Numbered from the stretch's first letter, positions 26,358-35,812 are shown. The stretch is DNA of 64,000 nucleotides from Cytobacillus gottheilii (GCF_001636345.1 NZ_KV440945.1:3057354-3121353), one strand, 5' to 3'. Notes: generated from the sequence alone by a model not told the origin. Translations and numbers: made by a program.

Positions 26358-27353
26358 ATGAAAAAATGGATGTTAACTGCATCGTTATTAATGGTTTTAA
26401 CGGCTTGCGGAAATAACGAAGATACGGAAAACAACAGCAGCAATGAGGCGGAAGAACTTGAAGAAGTGACGGTTGTTTTGGATTGGACTCCAAATACAAA
26501 TCATACTGGACTTTATGCAGCCGTTGAAAATGGCTATTTTGAAGAAGCAGGACTTGATGTCGACATTATTTTGCCTGGTGATGCTGGTGCAGATCAATTG
26601 ATTGCTTCGGGCAAAGCAGATTTTGGAGTCAGTTACCAGGAAAGTATTACACAAGCAAGAGTTCAGGGTGTACCGCTTGTTTCGATTGCAGCTGTCATTC
26701 AGCATAATACGTCAGGCTTTGCTTCTCCTGTAGAAAAAAATATTGAAACTCCTATAGATTTTGCAGGAAAAACATACGGAGGCTTTGGATCTCCAGTTGA
26801 AGAGCAAATCCTTGAATCTCTAATGAGATCTGAGAATGCAAGTGCCGATGATGTTACGATCTTAAATATTGGCAGTGCAGATTTCTTTACTTCAGTTGAA
26901 AGAGATGTTGATTTTTCTTGGATCTTTTACGGCTGGACTGGGATTGAAGCAGAATTACGCGGTATAGATTTAAATATGATCTACCCTACCGATTACTCGG
27001 AGAATCTGGATTATTATACACCTGTTCTTGCCACAAATGAGGACATGATCAGCTCTAATCCTGAAATGGTTGAAGCATTTTTAGAGGGAGTATCAAAAGG
27101 GTATGAATATGTAATTGAAAATCCAGCGGAAGCTGCTGACATTCTAATAGAAGCAGTTCCAGACCTGGATCCTGAACTGGTTAAGAAAAGTCAGGAATGG
27201 CTGGCACCTCGTTATCAAGATGATGCCGATCAATGGGGAGTACAAAAACTAGAAGTATGGAAAAACTACGGTAATTGGATGTTTGAAAATGGATTGCTCG
27301 ATGGCGAACTGGATGCAGAAAAAGCATTTACGAACGAATACTTACCAAAATAG
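26358..27353 (+). CDS. thiY: Thiamine precursor (formylaminopyrimidine) ABC transporter substrate-binding lipoprotein ThiY
   Basis: The 331-residue lipoprotein has a lipobox at LLMVLTAC17, after which it is anchored by a diacylglyceryl cysteine. The body is an NMT1/THI5-like domain (VVLDWTPNTNHTGLYAAVENGYFEEAGLDV; KADFGVSYQE; SFGSADFFT-type segment ILNIGSADFFTSVE). Homologues bind N-formyl-4-amino-5-aminomethyl-2-methylpyrimidine, a thiamine breakdown product salvaged for the pyrimidine moiety. It is the first gene after the TPP riboswitch and heads a four-gene uptake operon. Confidence 0.93.
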   Translation: MKKWMLTASLLMVLTACGNNEDTENNSSNEAEELEEVTVVLDWTPNTNHTGLYAAVENGYFEEAGLDVDIILPGDAGADQLIASGKADFGVSYQESITQARVQGVPLVSIAAVIQHNTSGFASPVEKNIETPIDFAGKTYGGFGSPVEEQILESLMRSENASADDVTILNIGSADFFTSVERDVDFSWIFYGWTGIEAELRGIDLNMIYPTDYSENLDYYTPVLATNEDMISSNPEMVEAFLEGVSKGYEYVIENPAEAADILIEAVPDLDPELVKKSQEWLAPRYQDDADQWGVQKLEVWKNYGNWMFENGLLDGELDAEKAFTNEYLPK

Positions 27354-27365
27354 GGGGAGAAAATC

Positions 27366-27659
27366 TTGGCTAATTCTTTAGTAAGCATACAAATAATTCC
27401 AAAAACTAAAAATGGGGAAAATGTCATTCCGTACGTTGACGAGGCGATTGCCATTATTGATGCTTCTGGCATCAAATATGAGGTACACCCTCTTGAAACC
27501 ACTATGGAAGGTGACCTGGATCAAATTTTTGCGGTTATTAAGAAAATGAACGAAAAAATGATTGAGATTGGCAGTTCCAATGTTATCTCTCAAATCAAAA
27601 TACTATTCCAGCCAGATGGCATTACAATGGATACGTTAACGGAGAAATATAAAGGATGA
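27366..27659 (+). CDS. Thiamine-binding protein (YqgV/MTH1187 family)
   Basis: The protein has 97 residues and a small ferredoxin-like fold (VSIQIIPKTKNGENVIPYVDEAIAIIDASGIKYEVHPLETTMEGDLDQIFAVIKKM). YqgV-type proteins bind thiamine in solution. Translation starts at TTG, with GGGGGAG 6 nt upstream and no better ATG. It lies 12 bp after thiY and overlaps thiX by 4 bp, so it is an integral member of the operon. It may buffer or sense intracellular thiamine precursors; that is inferred. Confidence 0.85.
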   Translation: MANSLVSIQIIPKTKNGENVIPYVDEAIAIIDASGIKYEVHPLETTMEGDLDQIFAVIKKMNEKMIEIGSSNVISQIKILFQPDGITMDTLTEKYKG

Positions 27660-28423
27660 ATACTGCTTTAAAGAAAGGATGGAGACCAATACTTGTTCTC
27701 CTCCTTTTATTCTTATTATGGGAAGGGATTGTCAGGTTTATTGAAGCACCATCCTGGCTAGTCCCTGCACCAAGCCTGATTTTTCAGGAAGCATATAACG
27801 GCTGGTCTCAGTTTGCACCTCACCTGCTTTCGACGACCAGTTTATCACTATATGGCTTTGCGATTGGTGCAGCTGTTGGGCTTGCCGCTGCCTTTTGTCT
27901 GCACATGCTTCCTTTTGTTAGAGAATCAGTTTATCCGCTTCTCATTCTGTCGCAAAACGTGCCAGTGATCGTTCTTGCCCCGCTTTTGGTCATCTGGTTC
28001 GGTTTTGGAATTCTGCCGAAAGTCATTGTCATTACGCTTGTCTGCTTTTTTCCTATTACGGTTGCTGCACTCGATGGGTTTAAACAAACACCTGCAGACT
28101 TAAAGCATTATATGAAAATGGCTGGAGCAACTAAACAGCAGCTTTTTTGGAAGTTAGAACTGCCTGCCGCTTTACCGGGCATCTTTTCCGGAATTAAGAT
28201 CTCGGCAACTTATAGTGTAATGGGTGCAGTGATTTCAGAATGGGTTGGTGCCAGAATGGGAGTTGGTGTTTACATGACATTAGCGTCTTCTTCCTTCCGC
28301 TCTGATCGAGTGTTTGTTGCCATCTTTGCCATTATGATCCTCAGTCTTTTATTCTTCTTACTCATTAAACTTCTTGAAAAGCTGATGGTTCGCTGGAAAT
28401 GGAAGGAGGATAAAGCAAAATGA
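27656..28423 (+). CDS. thiX: Thiamine precursor ABC transporter permease ThiX
   Basis: A 255-residue permease with six helices of the BPD_transp_1 type. The ATPase-docking EAA loop is visible as MKMAGATKQQLFWKLELPAALPGIFSGIKI. It is the membrane channel for the ThiY ligand. The start codon overlaps the previous gene by ATGA, and its stop overlaps thiZ in the same way, indicating tightly coupled expression. Confidence 0.92.
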   Translation: MNTALKKGWRPILVLLLLFLLWEGIVRFIEAPSWLVPAPSLIFQEAYNGWSQFAPHLLSTTSLSLYGFAIGAAVGLAAAFCLHMLPFVRESVYPLLILSQNVPVIVLAPLLVIWFGFGILPKVIVITLVCFFPITVAALDGFKQTPADLKHYMKMAGATKQQLFWKLELPAALPGIFSGIKISATYSVMGAVISEWVGARMGVGVYMTLASSSFRSDRVFVAIFAIMILSLLFFLLIKLLEKLMVRWKWKEDKAK

Positions 28424-29166
28424 CCGTACTATCTTTAACAAACCTATCAAAGCGTTTTGGTTCTAATCATGTTTTAGACGGACTAGAATTGCATATAAAA
28501 AAAAGTGAATTTGTCTCGATCCTAGGGCCTTCCGGCAGCGGAAAAAGCACGCTGTTTCATATGATTGGCGGATTGCTGACTCCTGATGAAGGAACAATTG
28601 CTTTAAACGAAGAAAAGATTAACGGAATAACGGGAAAAATCAGCTATATGCCACAATCTCCATCACTGCTGCCTTGGAGAAGCATTTTAGATAACACGCT
28701 CTTAGGTCAGGAGCTTCAAGGAAAAACAGATGAAAGCCGTGCAAAGGAAATGCTGAAAGTAGCTGGTCTCGGAGAGTATTTAAACGCATATCCTCATGAG
28801 TTATCGGGAGGAATGAAACAAAGAGCAGCTTTTATTCGTGCACTTTTAAGCCCGCAGGAATTAATGCTTTTAGATGAGCCTTTTTCTGCATTGGACGAGC
28901 TGACACGATCTGATATGCAGCAATGGCTTTTGCAAATATGGGAAAAGCATAAACCGACCATCCTTTTTGTTACCCATAATATTGAAGAAGCAATTCTTTT
29001 ATCAGATCGAATTGTTATTTTATCTCACCGTCCTGCCAAAATAAAAGAAGAAGTGATTGTTCCTTTTTCCCGTCCTCGAAATGAACAATTGCCATTATCT
29101 GAAGAATTTATTCACTTTAGACAGAAGCTGCACAAATTATTACAAGAAGAAAATAAGCAATCCTAA
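28420..29166 (+). CDS. thiZ: Thiamine precursor ABC transporter ATP-binding protein ThiZ
   Basis: A 248-residue ABC ATPase. Walker A is GPSGSGKST (about residues 35-43), the Q-loop is YMPQSPSLLPW, the signature is LSGGMKQRAAFIRAL, Walker B is LMLLDEPFSALD, and the switch His lies in VTHNIEEA. It energises import through ThiX. It is the last gene of the TPP-regulated operon. No thiamine kinase or biosynthetic gene follows. Confidence 0.93.
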   Translation: MTVLSLTNLSKRFGSNHVLDGLELHIKKSEFVSILGPSGSGKSTLFHMIGGLLTPDEGTIALNEEKINGITGKISYMPQSPSLLPWRSILDNTLLGQELQGKTDESRAKEMLKVAGLGEYLNAYPHELSGGMKQRAAFIRALLSPQELMLLDEPFSALDELTRSDMQQWLLQIWEKHKPTILFVTHNIEEAILLSDRIVILSHRPAKIKEEVIVPFSRPRNEQLPLSEEFIHFRQKLHKLLQEENKQS

Positions 29167-29273
29167 TAAAAATAGGAAATTTCACCCAGTATAAAATAAA
29201 CACTTCTCCCTATTCCTTAATTTGGAAGGTAGATTTAATCTATTAGTATACCTATCAGATGGGAGGAATATAG

Positions 29274-29498
29274 ATGAAAAAAAGATTACTATGTTTGCTT
29301 TTAATTCTATTCGCCTTCACACCAACGATACAAGCAGAGAATCTCGCAAAGGACGCTGAAGGACCCGGCGTAATAAAGCCTGATGCAGAAAGAATGTGCT
29401 GGTACTGTACAGAATACGAGTACTTTGGCGGTAATGGAATTCCTTATGGAAAACGCTGTATTGATGGTTATTGGAGCCCCATCTGTCTGGAGTTTTAA
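29274..29498 (+). CDS. Small secreted Cys-rich protein, unknown function
   Basis: The 74-residue precursor has a clear signal peptide (residues 1-21, KKRLLCLLLILFAFTPTIQA, cleavage after AxA-like IQA). The mature part of about 53 residues has four cysteines (CWYC, RC, IC), many aromatics and Gly, and ends LEF. GGGAGG precedes the ATG and a strong terminator follows, so it is a real transcription unit. The four cysteines suggest two disulfides. I recognise no family; secreted signalling, bacteriocin-like or coat-associated roles are all possible. Confidence 0.7.
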   Translation: MKKRLLCLLLILFAFTPTIQAENLAKDAEGPGVIKPDAERMCWYCTEYEYFGGNGIPYGKRCIDGYWSPICLEF

Positions 29499-29510
29499 AC
29501 CTCTATACAT

Positions 29511-29544
29511 AAACGCTTAGCCTTAATCTGCTAAGCGTTTTTCT
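29511..29544. terminator. Terminator after the secreted peptide gene
   Basis: AAACGCTTAG pairs with CTAAGCGTTT around a 10-nt loop and is followed by TTC. It lies between convergent transcripts. Confidence 0.9.
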
Positions 29545-29606
29545 GTGATCAAAAATGTCAGTCTTTATTAAGAGCATAAAATCAATTTTGATCAGCCATA
29601 TAGAAA

Positions 29607-30203
29607 TCAATCAGGAACAATCATTCTAACCATATTTATAAACACTTTCCCTTCGTCCCCTTCCAGTCTATACACTTGCTCGCTCCCCAGTGTTTTAATA
29701 AAATATTGTTCTTTTTCCTCCCATAACTTTATTTTCAGCTGCTTATTTTCTGAAAACACAAGCATAATATCAAACTTTGCAGCCGATACAGGTACATACT
29801 CTTCCTCCTTAGCATGGTTGATCATTTCAGTCACAATCATAGAATAGGAAGGATCCTGTATAATGGATTGCCCCTTTGTATACGAATATTCAATGGCCGA
29901 AAACGCAGAGTCAGATAACGACGGCGAAACAACAATATATTCAATATTCTCAGCTTTTAATGATCCGACAGCAACCTTATCTTCCAAAATATCCTCGGCA
30001 AAAATCATAATATAACTGAACAGAAAACAAGCTGAAATGGCAAAAATAGCGGTTAAAAATCTTGGGACAATATGGCGTTTCTTTTTCCTGCTGTGCTCAA
30101 TAGCATGAAAGATGCGGTGGCGGGTTTGCTGTTTTTGTCTATTTGATCTATAGATCTTATTTAATTCGTTAAAAGGTTCATCCATTTGAGAAGACTTCCT
30201 CAT
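29607..30203 (-). CDS. Putative membrane anti-sigma factor partner of the ECF sigma
   Basis: The 198-residue protein has a basic cytosolic N-terminus (about 45 residues), one transmembrane helix (about 49-68, FLTAIFAISACFLFSYIMIF) and an extracytoplasmic domain of mixed beta structure. It lacks the zinc-binding HxxxCxxC motif of classic ZAS anti-sigma factors. It overlaps the ECF sigma gene by 26 bp, the usual layout of a sigma/anti-sigma pair. A second in-frame ATG (30185) with GAGGAAG upstream is an alternative start. Assignment rests on context and topology rather than sequence signature. Confidence 0.7.
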   Translation of the reverse strand: MRKSSQMDEPFNELNKIYRSNRQKQQTRHRIFHAIEHSRKKKRHIVPRFLTAIFAISACFLFSYIMIFAEDILEDKVAVGSLKAENIEYIVVSPSLSDSAFSAIEYSYTKGQSIIQDPSYSMIVTEMINHAKEEEYVPVSAAKFDIMLVFSENKQLKIKLWEEKEQYFIKTLGSEQVYRLEGDEGKVFINMVRMIVPD

Positions 30204-30717
30204 AACGCTCCCCCTTTTTCTCCAGCTCCTTTTTTAAAGATGCCAATGCCCGTGATGTTGTGATTTTTACTTTATTTTCACTCCAATTCAAAATGGATGC
30301 TGTATCTTTAATGGAAAACTCTTTGATTTTCCTCAGTATTAACACTTCCTGATAGCTAAGCTTCAGTTTTTTTATCGCTGTGTATAAGACTTCAATTTTT
30401 TCGCCTTTTAAGACGATCTCCTGAGGGGTTTCACCTTGAGAGCCAAACTGAAAATGTTCAATTGGGATAAATAAAAATCGGTTTTTCTTTCTCAGGTAAT
30501 CTATCGCAATATGACGTGAAATTTTAATCAGCCATGTAAAAATATGTGATTCTCCGTTAAATTGATGCATGTATTTGTACGCTCTGATAAACGTATCTTG
30601 TGTGAGATCCTCCGCAGCTCCTTTTTCATGTACGAGAAGGAAAATATAGCTATAAATTTTATCACTGTATTCATCATAAATTTGTTCGAATGCTGAATCA
30701 GAAACTGAATTAACCAA
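30178..30717 (-). CDS. ECF-type RNA polymerase sigma factor
   Basis: This 179-residue sigma factor has region 2 (FEQIYDEYSDKIYSYIFLLVHEKGAAEDLTQDTFIRAYK, then FTWLIKISRHIAIDYLRKKNR) and region 4 (LKLSYQEVLILRKIKEFSIKDTASILNWSENKVKITTSRALASLKKEL). The start is TTG with GGGGAGG 7 nt upstream. It is co-transcribed with the membrane protein that likely sequesters it. No clear autoregulatory ECF promoter (AAC-type -35, CGT-type -10) was found upstream, so its signal and regulon are unknown. Confidence 0.9.
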   Translation of the reverse strand: MVNSVSDSAFEQIYDEYSDKIYSYIFLLVHEKGAAEDLTQDTFIRAYKYMHQFNGESHIFTWLIKISRHIAIDYLRKKNRFLFIPIEHFQFGSQGETPQEIVLKGEKIEVLYTAIKKLKLSYQEVLILRKIKEFSIKDTASILNWSENKVKITTSRALASLKKELEKKGERYEEVFSNG

Positions 30718-31385
30718 ATGGAAGCCTCCCCGTTTCTGTTATGGTTCCTGTAAAAATAAACATAATATTATGAATACTCAACAAGATACTACTACATTAC
30801 CAATGATCGTTATGAAAATCCACCTATTTTTTACATTTTCCCATGCTATTGTATCTTTTTTCCTGCAATACCTTAGCCACTTAATACGTTTGCCTTGTTT
30901 TAATAGGATTCGTCAATAATAGTACGAACGAAGTGTAACCTTTTTATTTTCAATCTAGCAATAACTTATTCAGCAAAAATATCAGGAAGATCGGCTTAAC
31001 TTTTCTTACTTTCTAAACACTAGTGCTGATCGACCTACCAACCTCTCTCCTGTTTCTTCCTTCCTGCCTGCTGTTTCATTTTTTATACCCTATTCTCCCT
31101 TTTTCTCATTTTTTCCATATTGTAGAAGCTTCCCAGATGATTTTTTGCTATTTCTGGGCATGAATGTCTATTAATTTGTAAAAAGGTTGTTTATTAAGTC
31201 CCGCTGCCAACACATACAGCTGTTCCCATTGTCTCATTTTGTATTTATCGTTTTATAATTCGATATATCCTGACAACTTATGCGGTTTTTTTTCGATAAA
31301 GTCTTTGTATCGGCAATTGCAGGTACAGGAAAGGGGTGAAATGAGTTTGCTGCCGTAAATAAGTATTTACAGGAGGGAAAATAAT
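30718..31385. other. Long AT-rich divergent intergenic region
   Basis: The 668 bp lie between the ECF sigma gene and the large protease gene. There are pyrimidine-rich runs around 31040-31110 but no hairpin of riboswitch type and no long ORF. Near the 3' end is a tiny reading frame with a good ribosome site (31341-31358). The length suggests a long leader for the protease or a complex promoter. No known operator was recognised. Confidence 0.4.
31341..31358 (+). CDS. Possible 5-codon upstream ORF in the protease leader
   Basis: AAGGGGTGA is followed directly by ATG AGT TTG CTG CCG TAA (MSLLP). It ends 27 bp before the TTG start of the protease. The strong ribosome site makes translation plausible, possibly as a leader that modulates the downstream gene. 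This could also be chance. Confidence 0.3.
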   Translation: MSLLP

Positions 31386-34300
31386 TTGAAGAAAAAAAGA
31401 GGTTTTCGGTGGTTAAGTATTTTACTTACAGCTATTCTGATTCTTCCCCTTATGCTTCCAACCAGCATTTTTGCTGAGGGGAATGGGTCACCTCACACTT
31501 CATTTAGAAAGGCAGCCGTAGAATCTGTACAAAAGAAAATCAACAGCTCCTTATTAAAGCAATTCAGTAAAGAAGACGAACAAGTAACATTTTTACTGAA
31601 ATTCAAAGAACAGGCAGATCCTGCAGCTGCAGCTGTAAAAGCTGGAAAGAATGCTGTCAGTCAAAATGCATCTCCTGCAAAAGCAACTTATATGAAAAGA
31701 TCGGCTGTTTTATCCTCTCTAAGATCGACTGCAATTGAAACACAAGGTTCCGTAACAGACTTTCTTCATAAGCAAGAAGAACTTGGAAAAGCCAAGAATG
31801 TACAATCTTATTATATCGTCAATGCAATGGCGGTTACTGCAACTAAAGATGTATTAGAAGAACTGGCTAAATTCCCTGAGATCGAAAAAATCCTGCCAAA
31901 CGAAACAAGACAGCTTTATAAGCCAGCAAAAGAAAAGCAAAAAGCATCTCTTCAGGTACAGCCAACAAAAGATGCAGAGACAAATGCAACAGAGTGGAAT
32001 ATTGATCGTGTTGGAGCACCTGCTGTATGGGAAATGGGAGTCGACGGTGCTGGTACTGTCGTTGCCTCTATCGACACTGGTGTTGAATGGAATCACCCTG
32101 CTTTAAAAGATCAATATCGCGGATTTGATCCTGCTAATCCAAACCAGGCTTCACATGAATTTAACTGGTTTGACGCAACAGCTGGACAGACAACTCCATA
32201 TGATGATGATGGACATGGAACACATGTCACAGGAACAATGGTTGGAGCAGAACCTGATGGAAGCAACCAGGTTGGTGTAGCCCCTGGTGCAAAATGGATC
32301 GCTGTTAAAGCCTTTACAGCTGATGGCGGCACAGATGCTGACCTGCTGGCAGCAGCTGAATGGATTTTGGCACCAAAGGATGCGGAAGGAAATCCACACC
32401 CTGAATACGCACCAGACGTTGTTAACAATTCTTGGGGAGGCGGCCCTGGTCTTGATGAATGGTACTTGCCAATGGTTCAAGCTTGGCGTGCAGCGGAAAT
32501 ATTCCCAGAATTCTCAGCAGGTAATACAACATTATTCAATCCAGGCGGACCTGGTTCTGTCGCTACACCAGCGAACTATCCTGAATCCTTTGCGACTGGT
32601 GCAACAGACATCAACAATGGATTAGGCAGTTTTTCTCTATTAGGTCCTTCTCCATATGATGAAATTAAACCTGATATTTCTGCTCCAGGCGTAAATATTC
32701 GTTCTTCTGTACCTGGCGGCGGTTATGAAGGCGGCTGGAACGGCACATCAATGGCAGGACCGCATGTCTCTGCAGTTGTTGCTCTCCTGCGCCAAGTGGA
32801 TGCAAGTCTAACCGTTGATGAAATAGAAGAAATCCTCATAACAACTGCTACACCATTAACGAATGGCACATATACAGAAGTTCCAAACAACGGCTTTGGT
32901 TATGGGCTTGTTAATGCTTTTGATGCCGTTTCATCTGTCATGACTGGACTGGGCACTTTAAAAGGTCATGTAGCAAAAGAAGGTAACGATGAAGAAGCAC
33001 CAATAATTGAACATACTGCACCTGAAGAAACTTTTGCGGGAATGGATTTAGCATTACAGCTGCAAGCATCTGATAATGTCAGCATTTCGCAGATTGAACT
33101 TCAATACTTAACAGAAGACGGCAGCTACAGCACGATCCAAGCTGAACGCGTTTCAGGAGATTATCAGAACGGAACGTATGAAGCTGTCATTCCAGGAGAA
33201 GCAATTGCCGAGCCATCTGTGTCTTATAAATGGAAAGCAACAGACTTCGGCGGAAATGGTGTTGATTCAGACACATTTGAAGTCTCCGTTGTTCCAGGAA
33301 TTACAACAGGCTATAGCCAGGATTTCGAATCAGCTCCTACTGGCTGGACATCATACGGTGAAGGGAATAGCTGGGAATGGGGTGCTCCTGTTTCGGGTCC
33401 TGGAAGTGCTTCATCTGGTGAAAATGTCTATGCTACTTCATTAGCCGGCAACTATGAAAACAATGCAAATATGACATTGCTGATGCCGCCAGTTGACCTG
33501 CCAGAAGGCAATACTTATCTGCAATTTAAGCAATGGCATAATCTTGAGCGTAATTATGATTATGGTCATGTATTTGTTTCAACAGATATGGAAAATTGGA
33601 CACAGGCTCTTCGTGTCAATGATGTAACAGCTTCTTGGACTGATGGAGAGGTTGATTTAAGCGAATATGCAGGACAGCGGGTATATATCGCATTTAACGT
33701 TACTTCAGATGGTTCTGTTCCACGTGAAGGCTGGTATATTGATGATGTAGCTCTTTCATCTGCACCTTTAGAATCTGCATCTAAAATCAGTCTTGGTGTA
33801 AATAGAAATACAACGAGCCCTAGCGGCAGCAGTGTTGCTCTAAAAGATAAGAAGATTGATCCAAATAAAATTCTGCCTGCTTTCAGCAAAGAATATGACC
33901 AAGAAAAAGGCGGTAAAGACGCAGCTCCAGTTCTTCTTCCGATCAGCGCCAAAGTAAGTGTTTTAGAGTCTGGCCGCTCTGTAACAACAAATCCAGCAGA
34001 TGGCTCCTATTCTTTTGCACACGCAGCCGGTGAATATACGGTTCTTGCAGAAGCATATGGCTATCAGTCGGCAACACAGACTGTTGTCATTGAACAAGAT
34101 GGTGAGACAACAGCTGACTTTGTTCTAGAAGAACTTGCACAAGGAACCGTTTCCGGTACTGTTACAAATGAAGCGACTGGTGATCCTGTTGCAAATGCAA
34201 CCCTGCTGTTAGTTGAAGATGGTGCAGTCTCACCTGTTACAACGGATGAGGATGGACAATATAGCCTAACTGCCTATGAAGGTGAATATACGTTAAGAGT

Positions 34301-35741
34301 AATGGCTCCTTCCTTCTATAGTCAGGAAATTTCCGTAATTGTTTCAGGAGATGTAGAGCAAAATATTCAGTTAAAACCTTTTATCGGTTTTGAAGGTGAA
34401 ATTGGATATGATGACGGTACTGCTGAAAATGCACGTGCATTTTATGATGCTGGTAACGGCTGGGCTGTGAAAATGTCTTTAGCTGAAGGACATGATCAAG
34501 CAATGGTAACTGGAGGCTTATTCCGTTTCTGGGATACAGAATGGCCAGTCCCTGGTGGAACTGACTTCCAAGTAGAAGTGTATGATGCAGACGGCACAGA
34601 TGGTGCTCCTGGCACGAAACTCGCCGGTCCATTTGATGCAACCGCATTGCGTAATGGAGAATGGACACATGTTGACTTAACGGAACATGGCATTACAGTA
34701 GATGGCGACTTTTATTTAGTCTATATCCAAAGCAATATAAATACTGCCTCACCTGGCCTCGGAACGGATGAAAATGGTCCAAATGCTGAAAGAAGCTGGC
34801 AATTCGTTGACGGAGCATGGTCACCTGTTCCTGCTGAGGAAGGAAATTACATGATTCGTTCTGTTGTCAGCTATGAACTAACAGCTCCTGTTATTACTTC
34901 ACCTGCTGATGGTTCGTTCACAAAGAATAATACGGCTGTCATTGAAGGTACTACCGCTCCAAATGTGACAGTTGCCATTTTCAATGGTGATGAAGAAGCA
35001 GCTCAAACTGAATCTACAAGTGAAGGAACGTTCTCTGCTGAAGTGCCTTTAACACAAGGTGAAAACACGTTTACGGCGAAAGTAACAACAGAAACTGGTG
35101 CTACAGATGCTTCCCAGCCTGTAACCATCATTTTTGATGATACAAAGCCAGAACTGGTTATTACAAGCCCTGAAAATGACTCAAAAACAAATAAAGAAAC
35201 GGTGACAGTAGAAGGTACAGTAACTGATGATCACCTTGACTGGGTTAAAGTAAATGGCAAAAAGGCAAAAGTTGAGGATGGCCAATTCTCCCTGAGACTT
35301 CTTCTTGAAGAAGGAGAAAATGACATTAAGGTCATTGCGCAAGACAAAGCAGGCAACCGCATCAGAAAGAATGTCACAGTTGATGCGAAGTATACTGCAC
35401 CGGTAATTGAGAATCTTGTGCCGGCAGAAAATCTTGAACTAAAGAAAGGCGAATCTGTGAAAATTGAATTTGAAAGTGAACCTGGACTAGATGCTACCTT
35501 CAGCATCAGAATGCCTTTAACGAACGCTGGAGCTCAACTTTCAAATGCTACAGAATTGCCTATGATGGAAACATCTGATGGTCATTATGTAGGCTATTAC
35601 ACGGCAACTTCAAATGTAAAAGCACCTGGAGCAGAAATTGAAGTGAAAATTACTGATGATTATGGCAATGAAAGCCGTGAAGTAACAGATGGAAAACTTT
35701 GGATTAACTCTAAAATTAAGTCAAAAGGCAAGAAGAAATAA
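31386..35741 (+). CDS. bpr: S8 serine protease, bacillopeptidase F-like
   Basis: A 1451-residue secreted subtilase. Order: signal peptide (1-30, ending SIFA), I9-type propeptide (about 60-180), subtilisin catalytic domain with Asp230 (VASIDTGVEW), His277 (DDGHGTHVTG) and Ser455 (NGTSMAGPH), an immune-inhibitor-A/MAM-like jelly-roll (about 640-800, FESAPTGWTSYGEGNSWEWG), carboxypeptidase-regulatory-like beta repeats (about 855-1000), and C-terminal Ig-like modules (about 1160-1360). There is no sortase motif. Size and layout match B. subtilis Bpr (about 1430). Translation starts at TTG after AGGAGGG. It is probably processed extracellularly. Its long leader suggests stationary-phase control. 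Confidence 0.92.
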   Translation: MKKKRGFRWLSILLTAILILPLMLPTSIFAEGNGSPHTSFRKAAVESVQKKINSSLLKQFSKEDEQVTFLLKFKEQADPAAAAVKAGKNAVSQNASPAKATYMKRSAVLSSLRSTAIETQGSVTDFLHKQEELGKAKNVQSYYIVNAMAVTATKDVLEELAKFPEIEKILPNETRQLYKPAKEKQKASLQVQPTKDAETNATEWNIDRVGAPAVWEMGVDGAGTVVASIDTGVEWNHPALKDQYRGFDPANPNQASHEFNWFDATAGQTTPYDDDGHGTHVTGTMVGAEPDGSNQVGVAPGAKWIAVKAFTADGGTDADLLAAAEWILAPKDAEGNPHPEYAPDVVNNSWGGGPGLDEWYLPMVQAWRAAEIFPEFSAGNTTLFNPGGPGSVATPANYPESFATGATDINNGLGSFSLLGPSPYDEIKPDISAPGVNIRSSVPGGGYEGGWNGTSMAGPHVSAVVALLRQVDASLTVDEIEEILITTATPLTNGTYTEVPNNGFGYGLVNAFDAVSSVMTGLGTLKGHVAKEGNDEEAPIIEHTAPEETFAGMDLALQLQASDNVSISQIELQYLTEDGSYSTIQAERVSGDYQNGTYEAVIPGEAIAEPSVSYKWKATDFGGNGVDSDTFEVSVVPGITTGYSQDFESAPTGWTSYGEGNSWEWGAPVSGPGSASSGENVYATSLAGNYENNANMTLLMPPVDLPEGNTYLQFKQWHNLERNYDYGHVFVSTDMENWTQALRVNDVTASWTDGEVDLSEYAGQRVYIAFNVTSDGSVPREGWYIDDVALSSAPLESASKISLGVNRNTTSPSGSSVALKDKKIDPNKILPAFSKEYDQEKGGKDAAPVLLPISAKVSVLESGRSVTTNPADGSYSFAHAAGEYTVLAEAYGYQSATQTVVIEQDGETTADFVLEELAQGTVSGTVTNEATGDPVANATLLLVEDGAVSPVTTDEDGQYSLTAYEGEYTLRVMAPSFYSQEISVIVSGDVEQNIQLKPFIGFEGEIGYDDGTAENARAFYDAGNGWAVKMSLAEGHDQAMVTGGLFRFWDTEWPVPGGTDFQVEVYDADGTDGAPGTKLAGPFDATALRNGEWTHVDLTEHGITVDGDFYLVYIQSNINTASPGLGTDENGPNAERSWQFVDGAWSPVPAEEGNYMIRSVVSYELTAPVITSPADGSFTKNNTAVIEGTTAPNVTVAIFNGDEEAAQTESTSEGTFSAEVPLTQGENTFTAKVTTETGATDASQPVTIIFDDTKPELVITSPENDSKTNKETVTVEGTVTDDHLDWVKVNGKKAKVEDGQFSLRLLLEEGENDIKVIAQDKAGNRIRKNVTVDAKYTAPVIENLVPAENLELKKGESVKIEFESEPGLDATFSIRMPLTNAGAQLSNATELPMMETSDGHYVGYYTATSNVKAPGAEIEVKITDDYGNESREVTDGKLWINSKIKSKGKKK

Positions 35742-35772
35742 ATCTTTTCCTAAGTGTTTCTTGTAATTAGCA

Positions 35773-35812
35773 GCAAAAAAGCATGCCTATTCATACTTGG
35801 CATGCTTTTTTG
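35773..35812 (+). terminator. Terminator of the protease gene
   Basis: AAAAAAGCATGCC pairs with GGCATGCTTTTTT around a short loop, with T-runs. Confidence 0.93.
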
